Positions 16,304 to 27,769 of a stretch of DNA of 39,284 bases are shown here, one piece after another; within the stretch, counting starts at the first letter, position 1; each line of letters begins with the position of its first letter. Location of the stretch: NCBI GenBank assembly GCA_943324745.2, contig CALPMT020000030.1, positions 1 to 39,284 of the forward strand, read 5' to 3'. The position numbers were made by a program, and so were the translations under genes. Below the pieces are notes generated by a model, which saw only the letters and a list, made by a program, of their open reading frames with translations, did not search any database and was not told the DNA's origin. Origin of the DNA: Chitinophaga pinensis. Its GTDB lineage: Bacteria; Bacteroidota; Bacteroidia; Flavobacteriales_D; Crocinitomicaceae.

Positions 16304-17119
16304 TTAAAACCTCCTTTTTGACACATTAAAATCTACCTTTTCACTAATTCCTGGGATCTCCAAATTATCAGTAAATTGCCAATGTACGATTCGAGGGTCA
16401 TTAAGGGCTTTAGGGTCTTGATCATAGGAAGCAATCCAAAATTGATAATCTTTAAATTCGTTTTTGAATTTTTTTGTGTAAAATGAATATGAGGTATATA
16501 TGATTGGTCTAAAACCTGATTCTTTCTCCACATATTCTAACCAATCATACATGTTTTTAATTAAAACATCCTCTTTATCAGCTTCTTGTTCTACATCTAG
16601 TACTGGTGGTAAATCAATTTCTCGGTGTTTCCAAATAGCTAAAAAATGTTTCGCTTGAGGGATAGAATAGGAGTTTGAATTTAAAAAGTGGTAGGCACCA
16701 TTTCGTATGCCTAATTCGTTAAGTTGTCTTCGGTTTGATTCCCATTCTTTGTCGATGTATGTACTTCCTTCAGTGGCTTTACAATACACAAAATCAATCA
16801 ATGTGTCAAAGGGAGAAGAATTAACTATCTTATCCCAAACTATTTCTCCTTGGTGGTGAGAAACATCCATCCCTGAACTTTTAAATCCTTTGGGTAAATG
16901 AACTAATAAGGTTTTGATTTTCTCTTCTGAAGTTTTTTCTTCTTCTTGGGTGAACAAAACAATTCCTGCCAATATCAATAAAACAGCTCCAATGATGATG
17001 TATAAAGTCTTATTTGACTTCTTTTTCTTTTTGGAGGATGCACGTTTGGTTGGGGTACGTCTTACAGTCGCTGGTTTACGTTTGACAGCATTCATGGGAT
17101 TTGAATTCGATTTAGCCAC
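16304..17119 (-). CDS. GH25-family lysozyme with N-terminal membrane anchor
   Basis: A 271-residue protein. A very basic cytoplasmic tail (about 1-37) is followed by one membrane span (about 38-57), so it is a type II membrane protein rather than a secreted enzyme. The catalytic domain from about residue 80 has all GH25 landmarks: GMDVSHHQG (Asp85), DFVYCKATEGSTYID, NGAYHFL, LPPVLDVEQ (Asp175 and Glu177, the catalytic pair), PIIYTS, FWIASYD, and HWQFTDNLEIPG with VDFN at the end. GH25 enzymes cleave the N-acetylmuramic acid-GlcNAc bond of peptidoglycan; anchoring suggests cell-wall remodelling or division. It starts 8 bases after the stop of the dehydrogenase gene, so the two are probably cotranscribed. 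Confidence 0.9.
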   Translation of the reverse strand: MAKSNSNPMNAVKRKPATVRRTPTKRASSKKKKKSNKTLYIIIGAVLLILAGIVLFTQEEEKTSEEKIKTLLVHLPKGFKSSGMDVSHHQGEIVWDKIVNSSPFDTLIDFVYCKATEGSTYIDKEWESNRRQLNELGIRNGAYHFLNSNSYSIPQAKHFLAIWKHREIDLPPVLDVEQEADKEDVLIKNMYDWLEYVEKESGFRPIIYTSYSFYTKKFKNEFKDYQFWIASYDQDPKALNDPRIVHWQFTDNLEIPGISEKVDFNVSKRRF

Positions 17120-17127
17120 TGGTTAAT

Positions 17128-18033
17128 TTAAGCTATTTGAGTAGTAGAAAAACGCTCTGAAACAATTAGTTCTTTACTTCCGTGTGACCAAGAATAGAAA
17201 CCTTCTCCTGATTTTACGCCTAATTTACCTGCTGTTACCATATTTACCAACAAAGGACAGGGTGCATATTTTGGGTTGCCAAAACCGTCTTGTAGTACAC
17301 GTAGGATAGATAGACAAACATCTAAACCGATAAAATCTGCAAGTTGTAAAGGACCCATTGGATGAGCCATCCCTAGTTTCATCACCGTATCGATTTCAGA
17401 AACACCAGCAACTCCTTCATATAACGAGTTAATTGCTTCATTGATCATTGGCATCAAAATTCGATTCGCAATAAATCCTGGATAGTCATTGACTTCAACT
17501 GGAACTTTTTGAAGTTGTGTACATAAGTCAACAATCGTTTTAGTTACCTCGTCTGAAGTAGAATAACCACGAATAATCTCCACTAATTTCATTAACGGTA
17601 CAGGATTCATAAAGTGCATTCCAATAACTTTGTCAGGTCTTGTCGTAACCGATGCGATTTTTGTTATAGAAATAGAAGATGTATTACTTGCCAAAAGAGT
17701 CTCAGCAGAAGTAAATTTATCTAAATCGCGGAATATATTTAATTTTAAATCAATGTTTTCTGTTGCAGCTTCGACTACCAATTCCACATGTTTAACCCCT
17801 TCTTCTAAAATAGTGAATGTTTTAATATTGGAAAGAGTAGAAAGTTTTTGTTGCTCAGTAATTGCTTCTTTAGCCACTTGACGATCTAAGTTTTTTGTAA
17901 TTGTAGCGATTCCTTTTTGAAGAGAAACCTCTGAGATATCAATTAAATGCACCGAAAACCCATGTAAAGCAAATGTATGAGCTATACCATTCCCCATGGT
18001 ACCTGAACCTATTACAGCAATGTTTTTCATCAT
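17128..18033 (-). CDS. 3-hydroxybutyryl-CoA (3-hydroxyacyl-CoA) dehydrogenase
   Basis: A 301-residue, single-function dehydrogenase that oxidises (S)-3-hydroxyacyl-CoA with NAD(P) in fatty-acid or butanoate metabolism. The NAD-binding motif VIGSGTMGNGIA is at residues 7-18. SNTSSISI and HFMNPVPLMKLVEII carry the conserved catalytic Ser, His and Asn environment. VNDYPGFIANRILMPMINEA begins the C-terminal helical domain, which ends with VKSGEGFYSW. The length is normal for the stand-alone bacterial enzyme. Two ATGs stand side by side at the start; the second (18030) is equally possible. It is followed closely by the lysozyme gene and preceded by a hairpin after yidC. Confidence 0.93.
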   Translation of the reverse strand: MMKNIAVIGSGTMGNGIAHTFALHGFSVHLIDISEVSLQKGIATITKNLDRQVAKEAITEQQKLSTLSNIKTFTILEEGVKHVELVVEAATENIDLKLNIFRDLDKFTSAETLLASNTSSISITKIASVTTRPDKVIGMHFMNPVPLMKLVEIIRGYSTSDEVTKTIVDLCTQLQKVPVEVNDYPGFIANRILMPMINEAINSLYEGVAGVSEIDTVMKLGMAHPMGPLQLADFIGLDVCLSILRVLQDGFGNPKYAPCPLLVNMVTAGKLGVKSGEGFYSWSHGSKELIVSERFSTTQIA

Positions 18034-18049
18034 ATAGTATAAATAAGAA

Positions 18050-18071
18050 AAGGAATTATTACTAATTCCTT
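18050..18071 (-). terminator. Intrinsic terminator after yidC
   Basis: On the minus strand, AAGGAATTA, a 4-base loop and TAATTCCTT form a perfect 9-bp stem followed by TTCTTATTT. It lies 21 bases past the yidC stop and separates yidC from the dehydrogenase gene. Confidence 0.6.
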
Positions 18072-18091
18072 CTCACAGTTTTGTTTTAAAT

Positions 18092-19954
18092 TTATTTTTT
18101 CTTAAGTCTTTCTTGTTGTGCTTTTTGCATTTGTTCTAAGCGCTCTTGAAATCCTGATTTTTTCTTTGGAGTAGCTGATGCTGCCATTTTCTTAGCATTC
18201 ATTTTTTGTTTCAATTTGTCTTCGTCGACAAAAAATTGTTTAATAGCTAACATGATGATAATTGAAATCAAGGTAGAAATAAAATAGTAATAACTCAAAC
18301 CAGAAGAGTAATTATTAAAGAAGAAGATCATCATAAAAGGAAAAATATACATAATCACTTTCATGTTTGGCATGCCTGGTTGTTGAGGTTGCGTAACGTT
18401 CGAACTATTAATATATGTATAAACAAGTGTTGTTACAGACATTAACAGTGTAAATAACGAAACGTGATTACCATACAACGGTAAATAAGTAGAGAAATCA
18501 TAAATCGAATCGTATGACGATAAATCCTCTGCCCATAAGAATGGTTTCTGACGCAATTCGAATGCTGCAGGGAAGAAACGGAAGATTGCTAATAAAATTG
18601 GCATTTGAATTAACATTGGAATACAACCAGCAAGGGGAGAGGCACCACTTTCTCTGTAAAGCGCCATCATATCCATTTGCTTTTTCATTGCATCTTCTTT
18701 GTTTGGATACTTTGCATTTAATGCATCAATCTCTGGTTTTAGAATCTTCATTTTTGCGGAAGAAACGTACATTTTCCATTGAATCGGTGTTAAGAATAAT
18801 TTAAGGATGATTGTTATCAATAAAATAACAATTCCTAATCCAATTCCCCAACCTGCAAAGGTGTTAAACATTGGTTGAATTGCATAAATGTTTATCCAAC
18901 GGAATAATCCCCAACCATAGTTGATGATATCTTCATAGTTTGAATCGTATGATTTCAATATCTCATAGTCGTTTGGACCAAAATACCAGTTCATACGTGC
19001 AGTTCCATTACTTGTATTGGTAAGTGCAAGGTTTAATGCAGCTGTATATTTTTTGATGTTTGTGTGGTAATTCGGGTGACCTTCTTTGAAGTTAGTAATT
19101 TTAACTTCGGAGTTTTCTTTACTGAATCCAGATATAGGTTTTAAGATACTGGAAAAATAACTTTGTTTGAAAGCAATCCACTCAATGTCTTGCTCCATTT
19201 TCTCTTCGTCGTCAGAAACTTCAGAAAGGTAATCGTATTCCTCGCCTTTGTATTTATAACATACAGTAGAAACACGACGTTGTTCACTTAATAAACGCTC
19301 CGTTTTAGCCAAAGATGAAGTCCAATCTAACATCACTGAATTGGCTGCTATTTCATTCCCTTTGAATCCATTAAAACGTACTTCAAAATCTAAGTCAAAG
19401 TGATTAGGTAGTAACGTGTAGATGAATTGAATTGTTTTCCCTTCTTCCGGAGACGTTTCTAATACGATACTTTTTTTTGTTTTTGAAACAATCTCAAAAT
19501 GTTCATTTTCAGTAGTGTATTCTTTTCCGTTAAGTTTAAATTTCAAACTGTTTTTAGAATCATTTTCTTTAAAAAGTGCTAGCGAATTCTTTTTATCTTT
19601 CGCTCCATATTTTTGGAAATATGTCTTAAATTCTTTCAAATTAACTTGAGATACATTTCCACCTTTTGTATGGATATCTACTTTTAATTTATTACTCTCT
19701 AGCGAAATAATTTCATCTTCAATAACAGGAGTTGAAACAATTTTCTTTCCAGATTTTTGCGCAATAACAGTTTTTTGTTTTTCTGCTTTTTGTTGATCCG
19801 CTTGTTTTTCAGCAGCTACTTGTTCGCGTGCTAACTCTTTTTTGTGTTGTGCTTCTTTTGCTTTTAATTCTGCTTCTGATGGTTTGTTTAAATACATAAA
19901 CGCAACGATCAATACGCCTAATAAACTAAATCCAATGACTTGATTTTTATCCAT
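18092..19954 (-). CDS. yidC: Membrane protein insertase YidC
   Basis: A 620-residue YidC of the Gram-negative type. One N-terminal span (about 5-22) is followed by a coiled Lys/Glu/Gln-rich linker, a large periplasmic beta-sandwich domain (about 75-350), and then the five-span insertase core. The core has AKMKILKPEIDALNAKYPN in the cytoplasmic hairpin and GCIPMLIQMPILLAIFRFF in the next span. The basic residue in the hydrophilic groove (Arg366 in E. coli) appears to be Lys here (TIILKLFLTPIQ). A Lys-rich tail ends the protein, as in YidC proteins that bind ribosomes. YidC inserts and folds membrane proteins alone or with SecYEG. It starts 4 bases after the pyrG stop, so the two form an operon; a terminator follows. 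Confidence 0.96.
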   Translation of the reverse strand: MDKNQVIGFSLLGVLIVAFMYLNKPSEAELKAKEAQHKKELAREQVAAEKQADQQKAEKQKTVIAQKSGKKIVSTPVIEDEIISLESNKLKVDIHTKGGNVSQVNLKEFKTYFQKYGAKDKKNSLALFKENDSKNSLKFKLNGKEYTTENEHFEIVSKTKKSIVLETSPEEGKTIQFIYTLLPNHFDLDFEVRFNGFKGNEIAANSVMLDWTSSLAKTERLLSEQRRVSTVCYKYKGEEYDYLSEVSDDEEKMEQDIEWIAFKQSYFSSILKPISGFSKENSEVKITNFKEGHPNYHTNIKKYTAALNLALTNTSNGTARMNWYFGPNDYEILKSYDSNYEDIINYGWGLFRWINIYAIQPMFNTFAGWGIGLGIVILLITIILKLFLTPIQWKMYVSSAKMKILKPEIDALNAKYPNKEDAMKKQMDMMALYRESGASPLAGCIPMLIQMPILLAIFRFFPAAFELRQKPFLWAEDLSSYDSIYDFSTYLPLYGNHVSLFTLLMSVTTLVYTYINSSNVTQPQQPGMPNMKVIMYIFPFMMIFFFNNYSSGLSYYYFISTLISIIIMLAIKQFFVDEDKLKQKMNAKKMAASATPKKKSGFQERLEQMQKAQQERLKKK

Positions 19955-19958
19955 GTTC

Positions 19959-23995
<4,037 letters not shown>

Positions 23996-24021
23996 AATTT
24001 GCTATTTAGATAGATAACTAG

Positions 24022-24029
24022 CAAATGTA
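24022..24029 (-). promoter_or_regulatory. Candidate -7 box for the 772-residue protein gene
   Basis: On the minus strand this reads TACATTTG (TAnnTTTG), about 26 bases upstream of the ATG. No TTG at the -33 distance. Confidence 0.4.
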
Positions 24030-24215
24030 TTTATTATTATAAGGGTTATATTGAGTAACTCAATTAGATTTAAACATTGAATTCTGAATAATCTTGAAAA
24101 CTTCTATAAATTGCTTTTTTATCGTGAACTGCAAAATTAATTTCCTCAATGACTCTTGTAAACTGCGGGATAAATTTTTGTTTGTCTCAAAAAAATCTAA
24201 TTTCTAGTTATTTCC

Positions 24216-25517
24216 TTATCGACACTTTGAAATTAATACTGGTTGTTTTTTGATGCGAACACGTGGAAAAAGAGATTCTACGTATTTTTTTTGTTTTTTA
24301 GCAATACTCACGTAACTATAGGTGTCGTAAATATCTATCATTCCTAATTCTTCTTTTTGAATTTCTGTTTCCTGTAAGAAAAATCCTACTACATCTAACT
24401 TACGAATCTTATGTTTTCTACCTGCTGATAAATAATAGGTGATCCATTCTGATTCATTAAAAGTCCCAATCGTTGCTGGAGCTTTTAGCATGTCGATTGA
24501 AAATGTATTCACATAAGGAGGAAGAGGTTCTTCTTCTGATTGAATTAAATATACATTTCCATCTTTTTTCATGCGTGCAGTACGACCATTTCTGTGCGTA
24601 AAATCTTGAATAGTATGTGGGTATTGGTAATGAAAAACAGCTTCTATTTCAGGGATGTCGATACCTCTAGCGGCTAAGTCAGTGCAAACCAAGCAATTTG
24701 CTGAGCCATTTCGGAATTTAACTAATGCGCGTTCGCGATCGATTTGTTCCATTCCTCCATGGAATAACACATTAGCCTTTCCGTATTCGTTTAAATGTTG
24801 TGAAATACGTTCAGCAGCCTCACGAAAAGAACAAAAAATCAATACGGGACCAAAGTCTTTAGATGCTAACATGGAAACAAGCGCAAATAATTTGTCGTGA
24901 CCATCAGCTTCAACGCAGAAATAACTTAGGTTTGGTCTTGCCTCTTCGATAAAGTTGTGTGTAGTAAATGAGAATTTCGTTAAAAAATCAGGAAGTGTTT
25001 CTATCTCTGTTGCACTAACTAATTGAACGGATTTTAAGGTGTTTGTATATTCGTAAATTTGACTAATTTCATTTAAGAACCCCATTTCCAAGGTCTTGTC
25101 GTATTCGTCAATTACTAAATGTGAAAATCCTGCCAACCCAACAGTTCCTCTTTTTAAGTGATCTAAGATTCTTCCAGGGGTAGCAATTATTACTTGAGGG
25201 AATTCTTGTAATTGTAAACTTTCATTTTTGACAGAGTGTCCGCCATAACAAAGGACTGTTTTACGACCTGTTTTAAGAGAAGCGTAATTTTTTGCTACTT
25301 GTCCTGCCAATTCTCTCGTAGGACAAAGAATCAAAACCTGCCCATTAAACACATCTTTTTGAAGTTGAATTTCCAACTGAACACAAAAAGCTAGCGTCTT
25401 CCCACTACCAGTGTTTGCTAATAAAATGGAGAAGGGAGTATCATTTTTCAAATAATTCTCTTGCATCGGAGTTGGTTGATCCAATCCTGTTTTCTTAAAA
25501 ATTTCGGTGGTATTCAT
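24216..25517 (-). CDS. DEAD-box RNA helicase with DbpA-type RNA-binding domain
   Basis: A 433-residue superfamily-2 RNA helicase. The Q motif (GLDQPTPMQ), Walker A ANTGSGKT (34-41), PTRELAGQV, TPGRILDH, motif II DEYD (137-140, instead of DEAD), SAT, ILIFCSF, DLAARGIDIP and HRNGRTAR are all present. The last 70 or so residues (KLDVVGFFLQ, then GMIDIYDTYSYVSI and a closing IKKQPVLISK) match the DbpA RNA-binding domain, which in E. coli DbpA binds 23S rRNA helix 92. A role in large-subunit assembly is therefore likely. The ATG at 25517 is used; a longer TTG-initiated frame would run into the SRP RNA gene. No promoter is visible between the SRP RNA and this ATG. Confidence 0.88.
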   Translation of the reverse strand: MNTTEIFKKTGLDQPTPMQENYLKNDTPFSILLANTGSGKTLAFCVQLEIQLQKDVFNGQVLILCPTRELAGQVAKNYASLKTGRKTVLCYGGHSVKNESLQLQEFPQVIIATPGRILDHLKRGTVGLAGFSHLVIDEYDKTLEMGFLNEISQIYEYTNTLKSVQLVSATEIETLPDFLTKFSFTTHNFIEEARPNLSYFCVEADGHDKLFALVSMLASKDFGPVLIFCSFREAAERISQHLNEYGKANVLFHGGMEQIDRERALVKFRNGSANCLVCTDLAARGIDIPEIEAVFHYQYPHTIQDFTHRNGRTARMKKDGNVYLIQSEEEPLPPYVNTFSIDMLKAPATIGTFNESEWITYYLSAGRKHKIRKLDVVGFFLQETEIQKEELGMIDIYDTYSYVSIAKKQKKYVESLFPRVRIKKQPVLISKCR

Positions 25518-25542
25518 AGGGAAAAATAAAGGCACAAAAAAA

Positions 25543-25637
25543 GGGTAAGCTACTTTTATCGCACCGCTCAACCTCTTACCTTTGCTACGTTCCCGTCCTG
25601 GAGGAGTCAGAAGGAGCTAGTCGTAAAAGACTTACCC
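25543..25637 (-). ncRNA. ffs: Signal recognition particle RNA (small bacterial type)
   Basis: A 95-base RNA on the minus strand. The ends pair (GGGTAAG with CTTACCC) and the pairing continues inward through U-rich/A-rich arms. The apical part has CCAGGACG, GGAA tetraloop, CGTAGCA, which is the SRP helix-8 layout: a GNRA tetraloop, then the internal loops with AGG on one side and AGCA on the other, the binding site for the Ffh M domain. A run of seven T follows the 3' end (25536-25542), completing an intrinsic terminator. A perfect -7 box ends 5 bases before the 5' end. With Ffh and FtsY it targets membrane proteins to SecYEG/YidC. Confidence 0.85.
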
Positions 25638-25642
25638 GACTG

Positions 25643-25650
25643 CAAATATA
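25643..25650 (-). promoter_or_regulatory. -7 box of the SRP RNA gene
   Basis: On the minus strand TATATTTG (TAnnTTTG) ends 5 bases before the first base of the SRP RNA, exactly where a -7 box should be. No TTG is visible near -33. Confidence 0.6.
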
Positions 25651-25938
25651 CGACTTTTTTATGTTATATAACTATTTGTGCTTTGAAAAATATTTTGATG
25701 CAGTCAAAAAAAACTCTGCGGTCTCCAAAACGATAGTATTTCAAAAATCTCACAGTTCTCTGCGTTAATAAATAATTCAATCATCCTATATTGACATAGT
25801 CAAAAAAATGGCTCCGTTGGAACTGTCTACTTGCGTTTGTTTTTTAATGAACAACGCTAACTCGACTTCATTTTTAATAATTTGTGACATCTTCCAAACC
25901 ATTTCATTATCTTTACTTTCTTAAATAATCCAGCAACA
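25651..25938. other. Intergenic region between SRP RNA and thiL
   Basis: About 290 bases without a gene. It contains two copies of CTCTGCG (25714-25720 and 25758-25764), each in a run resembling the CTCTGCGGTCTC-type repeats seen scattered in many bacterial intergenic regions. A weak promoter-like pair precedes thiL. I see no reading frame or hairpin here that I can support. Confidence 0.5.
25881..25915 (+). promoter_or_regulatory. Possible promoter for thiL
   Basis: TTTG (25881-25884) and TATCTTTA (25908-25915, one mismatch to TAnnTTTG) are 23 bases apart. Transcription near 25921 would give a leader of about 18 bases before the ATG at 25939. Confidence 0.3.
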
Positions 25939-26973
25939 ATGTCTGAAAAACGTACTGATATCAAAGATCTAGGTGAATTTGGCCTAATCGACACGTTAAC
26001 TAAAAACTTTACTACACATGTTTCAACCACTTTAAAAGGAGTAGGGGATGATGCTGCTGTGATATCAATTTCGGAAACGGAAGCAATGTTAGTGTCGACA
26101 GATATGTTGGTCGAAGGGATTCACTTCAATTTGATGTACACGCCATTGATGCATTTGGGATACAAATCCGTTGTAGTTAATTTATCGGATATCTATGCGA
26201 TGAATGGTAAACCAACGCAGATTACAGTATCATTTGCAGTTTCAAGTCGTTTTCCTCTAGAAGCCTTGGAAGAATTATATGCAGGTATCAAAAAAGCATG
26301 TGATTTTTATCAAGTTGATCTTGTAGGTGGGGATACAACTTCTTCTTTGTCTGGATTAGTAATTAGTATTACGGCATTAGGAACAGCAAACAAAAAAGAC
26401 ATTGTCTACCGTGGTGGTGCGAAAGAATACGATTTAGTAGTTGTATCTGGAGATCTTGGAGGAGCATATATGGGACTCCAATTATTAGAGCGTGAGCGTG
26501 AAGTGTTTAAAGCGAATCCAAATATTCAGCCAGATTTAGACGGACACGATTATTTGCTAGAACGTCAATTAAAACCAGAAGCGCGTAAGGATGTGATTTC
26601 CTTCCTAAAGGAATTGGAAGTAGTTCCAACCTCGATGATTGATATTTCAGACGGATTGGCTTCTGAGTTATTCCATATCTGTAAAGCAAGTAATGTTGGT
26701 TGTACGATTTATGACGACCGCGTTCCATTAGATGCTAAAACATCGATGGCAGCAATTGAGTTTAACATTGATCCAATTACAGCTGCGTTAAATGGTGGCG
26801 AAGATTATGAATTATTGTTTACCGTAAAACAAGAAGATTACGAAAAAGTAGCAGCGAATCCAAATTTCACCGTAATTGGTCATATTACAGACCACGCAAG
26901 TGGATTGAATTTAGTGGATAAACATGGTGCTGTTGTACCAATGCAAGCACAAGGTTGGAATCATTTTGAATAA
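25939..26973 (+). CDS. thiL: Thiamine-monophosphate kinase
   Basis: A 344-residue ThiL, which phosphorylates thiamine monophosphate to the active coenzyme thiamine diphosphate with ATP. The family motifs are all visible: GVGDDAAVI near residue 35, VSTDMLVEGIHF, VNLSDIYAMNGKP, VGGDTTSS (Mg/ATP-binding loop), MIDISDGLASEL and NGGEDYELLFTV. The length is normal. No TPP riboswitch is evident in the short upstream region and no other thiamine gene is nearby. A Fic-domain gene starts 6 bases after the stop on the same strand, so the two are probably cotranscribed, though no functional link is known. Confidence 0.95.
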   Translation: MSEKRTDIKDLGEFGLIDTLTKNFTTHVSTTLKGVGDDAAVISISETEAMLVSTDMLVEGIHFNLMYTPLMHLGYKSVVVNLSDIYAMNGKPTQITVSFAVSSRFPLEALEELYAGIKKACDFYQVDLVGGDTTSSLSGLVISITALGTANKKDIVYRGGAKEYDLVVVSGDLGGAYMGLQLLEREREVFKANPNIQPDLDGHDYLLERQLKPEARKDVISFLKELEVVPTSMIDISDGLASELFHICKASNVGCTIYDDRVPLDAKTSMAAIEFNIDPITAALNGGEDYELLFTVKQEDYEKVAANPNFTVIGHITDHASGLNLVDKHGAVVPMQAQGWNHFE

Positions 26974-26979
26974 ATTTAA

Positions 26980-27768
26980 ATGTTGTCAAAACTAACTTTT
27001 ATTTCAACTGATTATTTGAAGGAATATATAATTTCTTTTCCGGATTCATGTTTGAATTCATTACAAACCTTGAATTCAGCACCTGAATTTTCCTCGGAGG
27101 ATTTTGATTATTACATCATAGCATCCTCATTATATTCATCTAAAATTGAAGGTAATACGCTAGATGCTGATAGTTTTTTTAGAAATAGAGGAAAAAGTAC
27201 CTCTCCAAAGAAAAAAGAAGTTCAAGAAATAGAAGAATTAGTAGAAGCGTATAAGTTTGCCTCAGAAAATACGTTGACAAAGTCGAATTTCCTTAAAACG
27301 CATAGTATTCTTTCGAAGTCTCTGTTACCAAAAAAAGAACAAGGAAAAGTTCGAAAAGAGCAAGTTGGCGTTAGAGATTCTAAGACTTTAAAACCTATTT
27401 ATTTAGCGGTTGAACCAGAATTTGTAGATGTTGAACTAACCAAATTGTTTTCTGATATTTCCATGCTTCTGGAAGAAAAGTTAACAATACAAGAGGTGTT
27501 TTATTTTGCTTCGATGATTCATTTATGGATTGCAAAAATTCATCCTTTCATGGATGGAAATGGTAGATCGGCTCGTTTGATTGAGAAATGGTTTTTAGTT
27601 TCTAAATTAGGGAAAAGTCTTTGGTCAGTTAATTCAGAAAAATATTACTGGGATAACCGACCAGCGTATTATGAAAATATCTCCTTAGGTTTCAATTATT
27701 ACGCCTTATATTGGGATAGATGTCAGCCGTTTTTGAAAATGTTGATGGAGAGTGTTGTAAGCAAGTAA
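26980..27768 (+). CDS. Fic-family protein with N-terminal inhibitory motif
   Basis: A 262-residue Fic protein. The catalytic motif HPFMDGNGRSAR (188-199) is complete: His188 for catalysis, Asp/Gly/Asn for the anion hole and Mg, and both Arg. SSKIEGN (53-59) matches the inhibitory helix motif [S/T]xxxE[G/N], with Glu57 expected to block ATP binding; its N-terminal place makes this a class II Fic. Fic enzymes transfer AMP or related groups to Tyr, Ser or Thr of target proteins. I see no added DNA-binding domain. It follows thiL by 6 bases and converges with a second, different Fic gene. Target and physiological role are unknown. Confidence 0.88.
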   Translation: MLSKLTFISTDYLKEYIISFPDSCLNSLQTLNSAPEFSSEDFDYYIIASSLYSSKIEGNTLDADSFFRNRGKSTSPKKKEVQEIEELVEAYKFASENTLTKSNFLKTHSILSKSLLPKKEQGKVRKEQVGVRDSKTLKPIYLAVEPEFVDVELTKLFSDISMLLEEKLTIQEVFYFASMIHLWIAKIHPFMDGNGRSARLIEKWFLVSKLGKSLWSVNSEKYYWDNRPAYYENISLGFNYYALYWDRCQPFLKMLMESVVSK

Positions 27769-27769
27769 T

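Noticed and set aside
25518-25571. N-terminal extension of the DbpA-like helicase
   Set aside because: It would start at TTG within the SRP RNA and cross its terminator; the Q motif fits the ATG at 25517.
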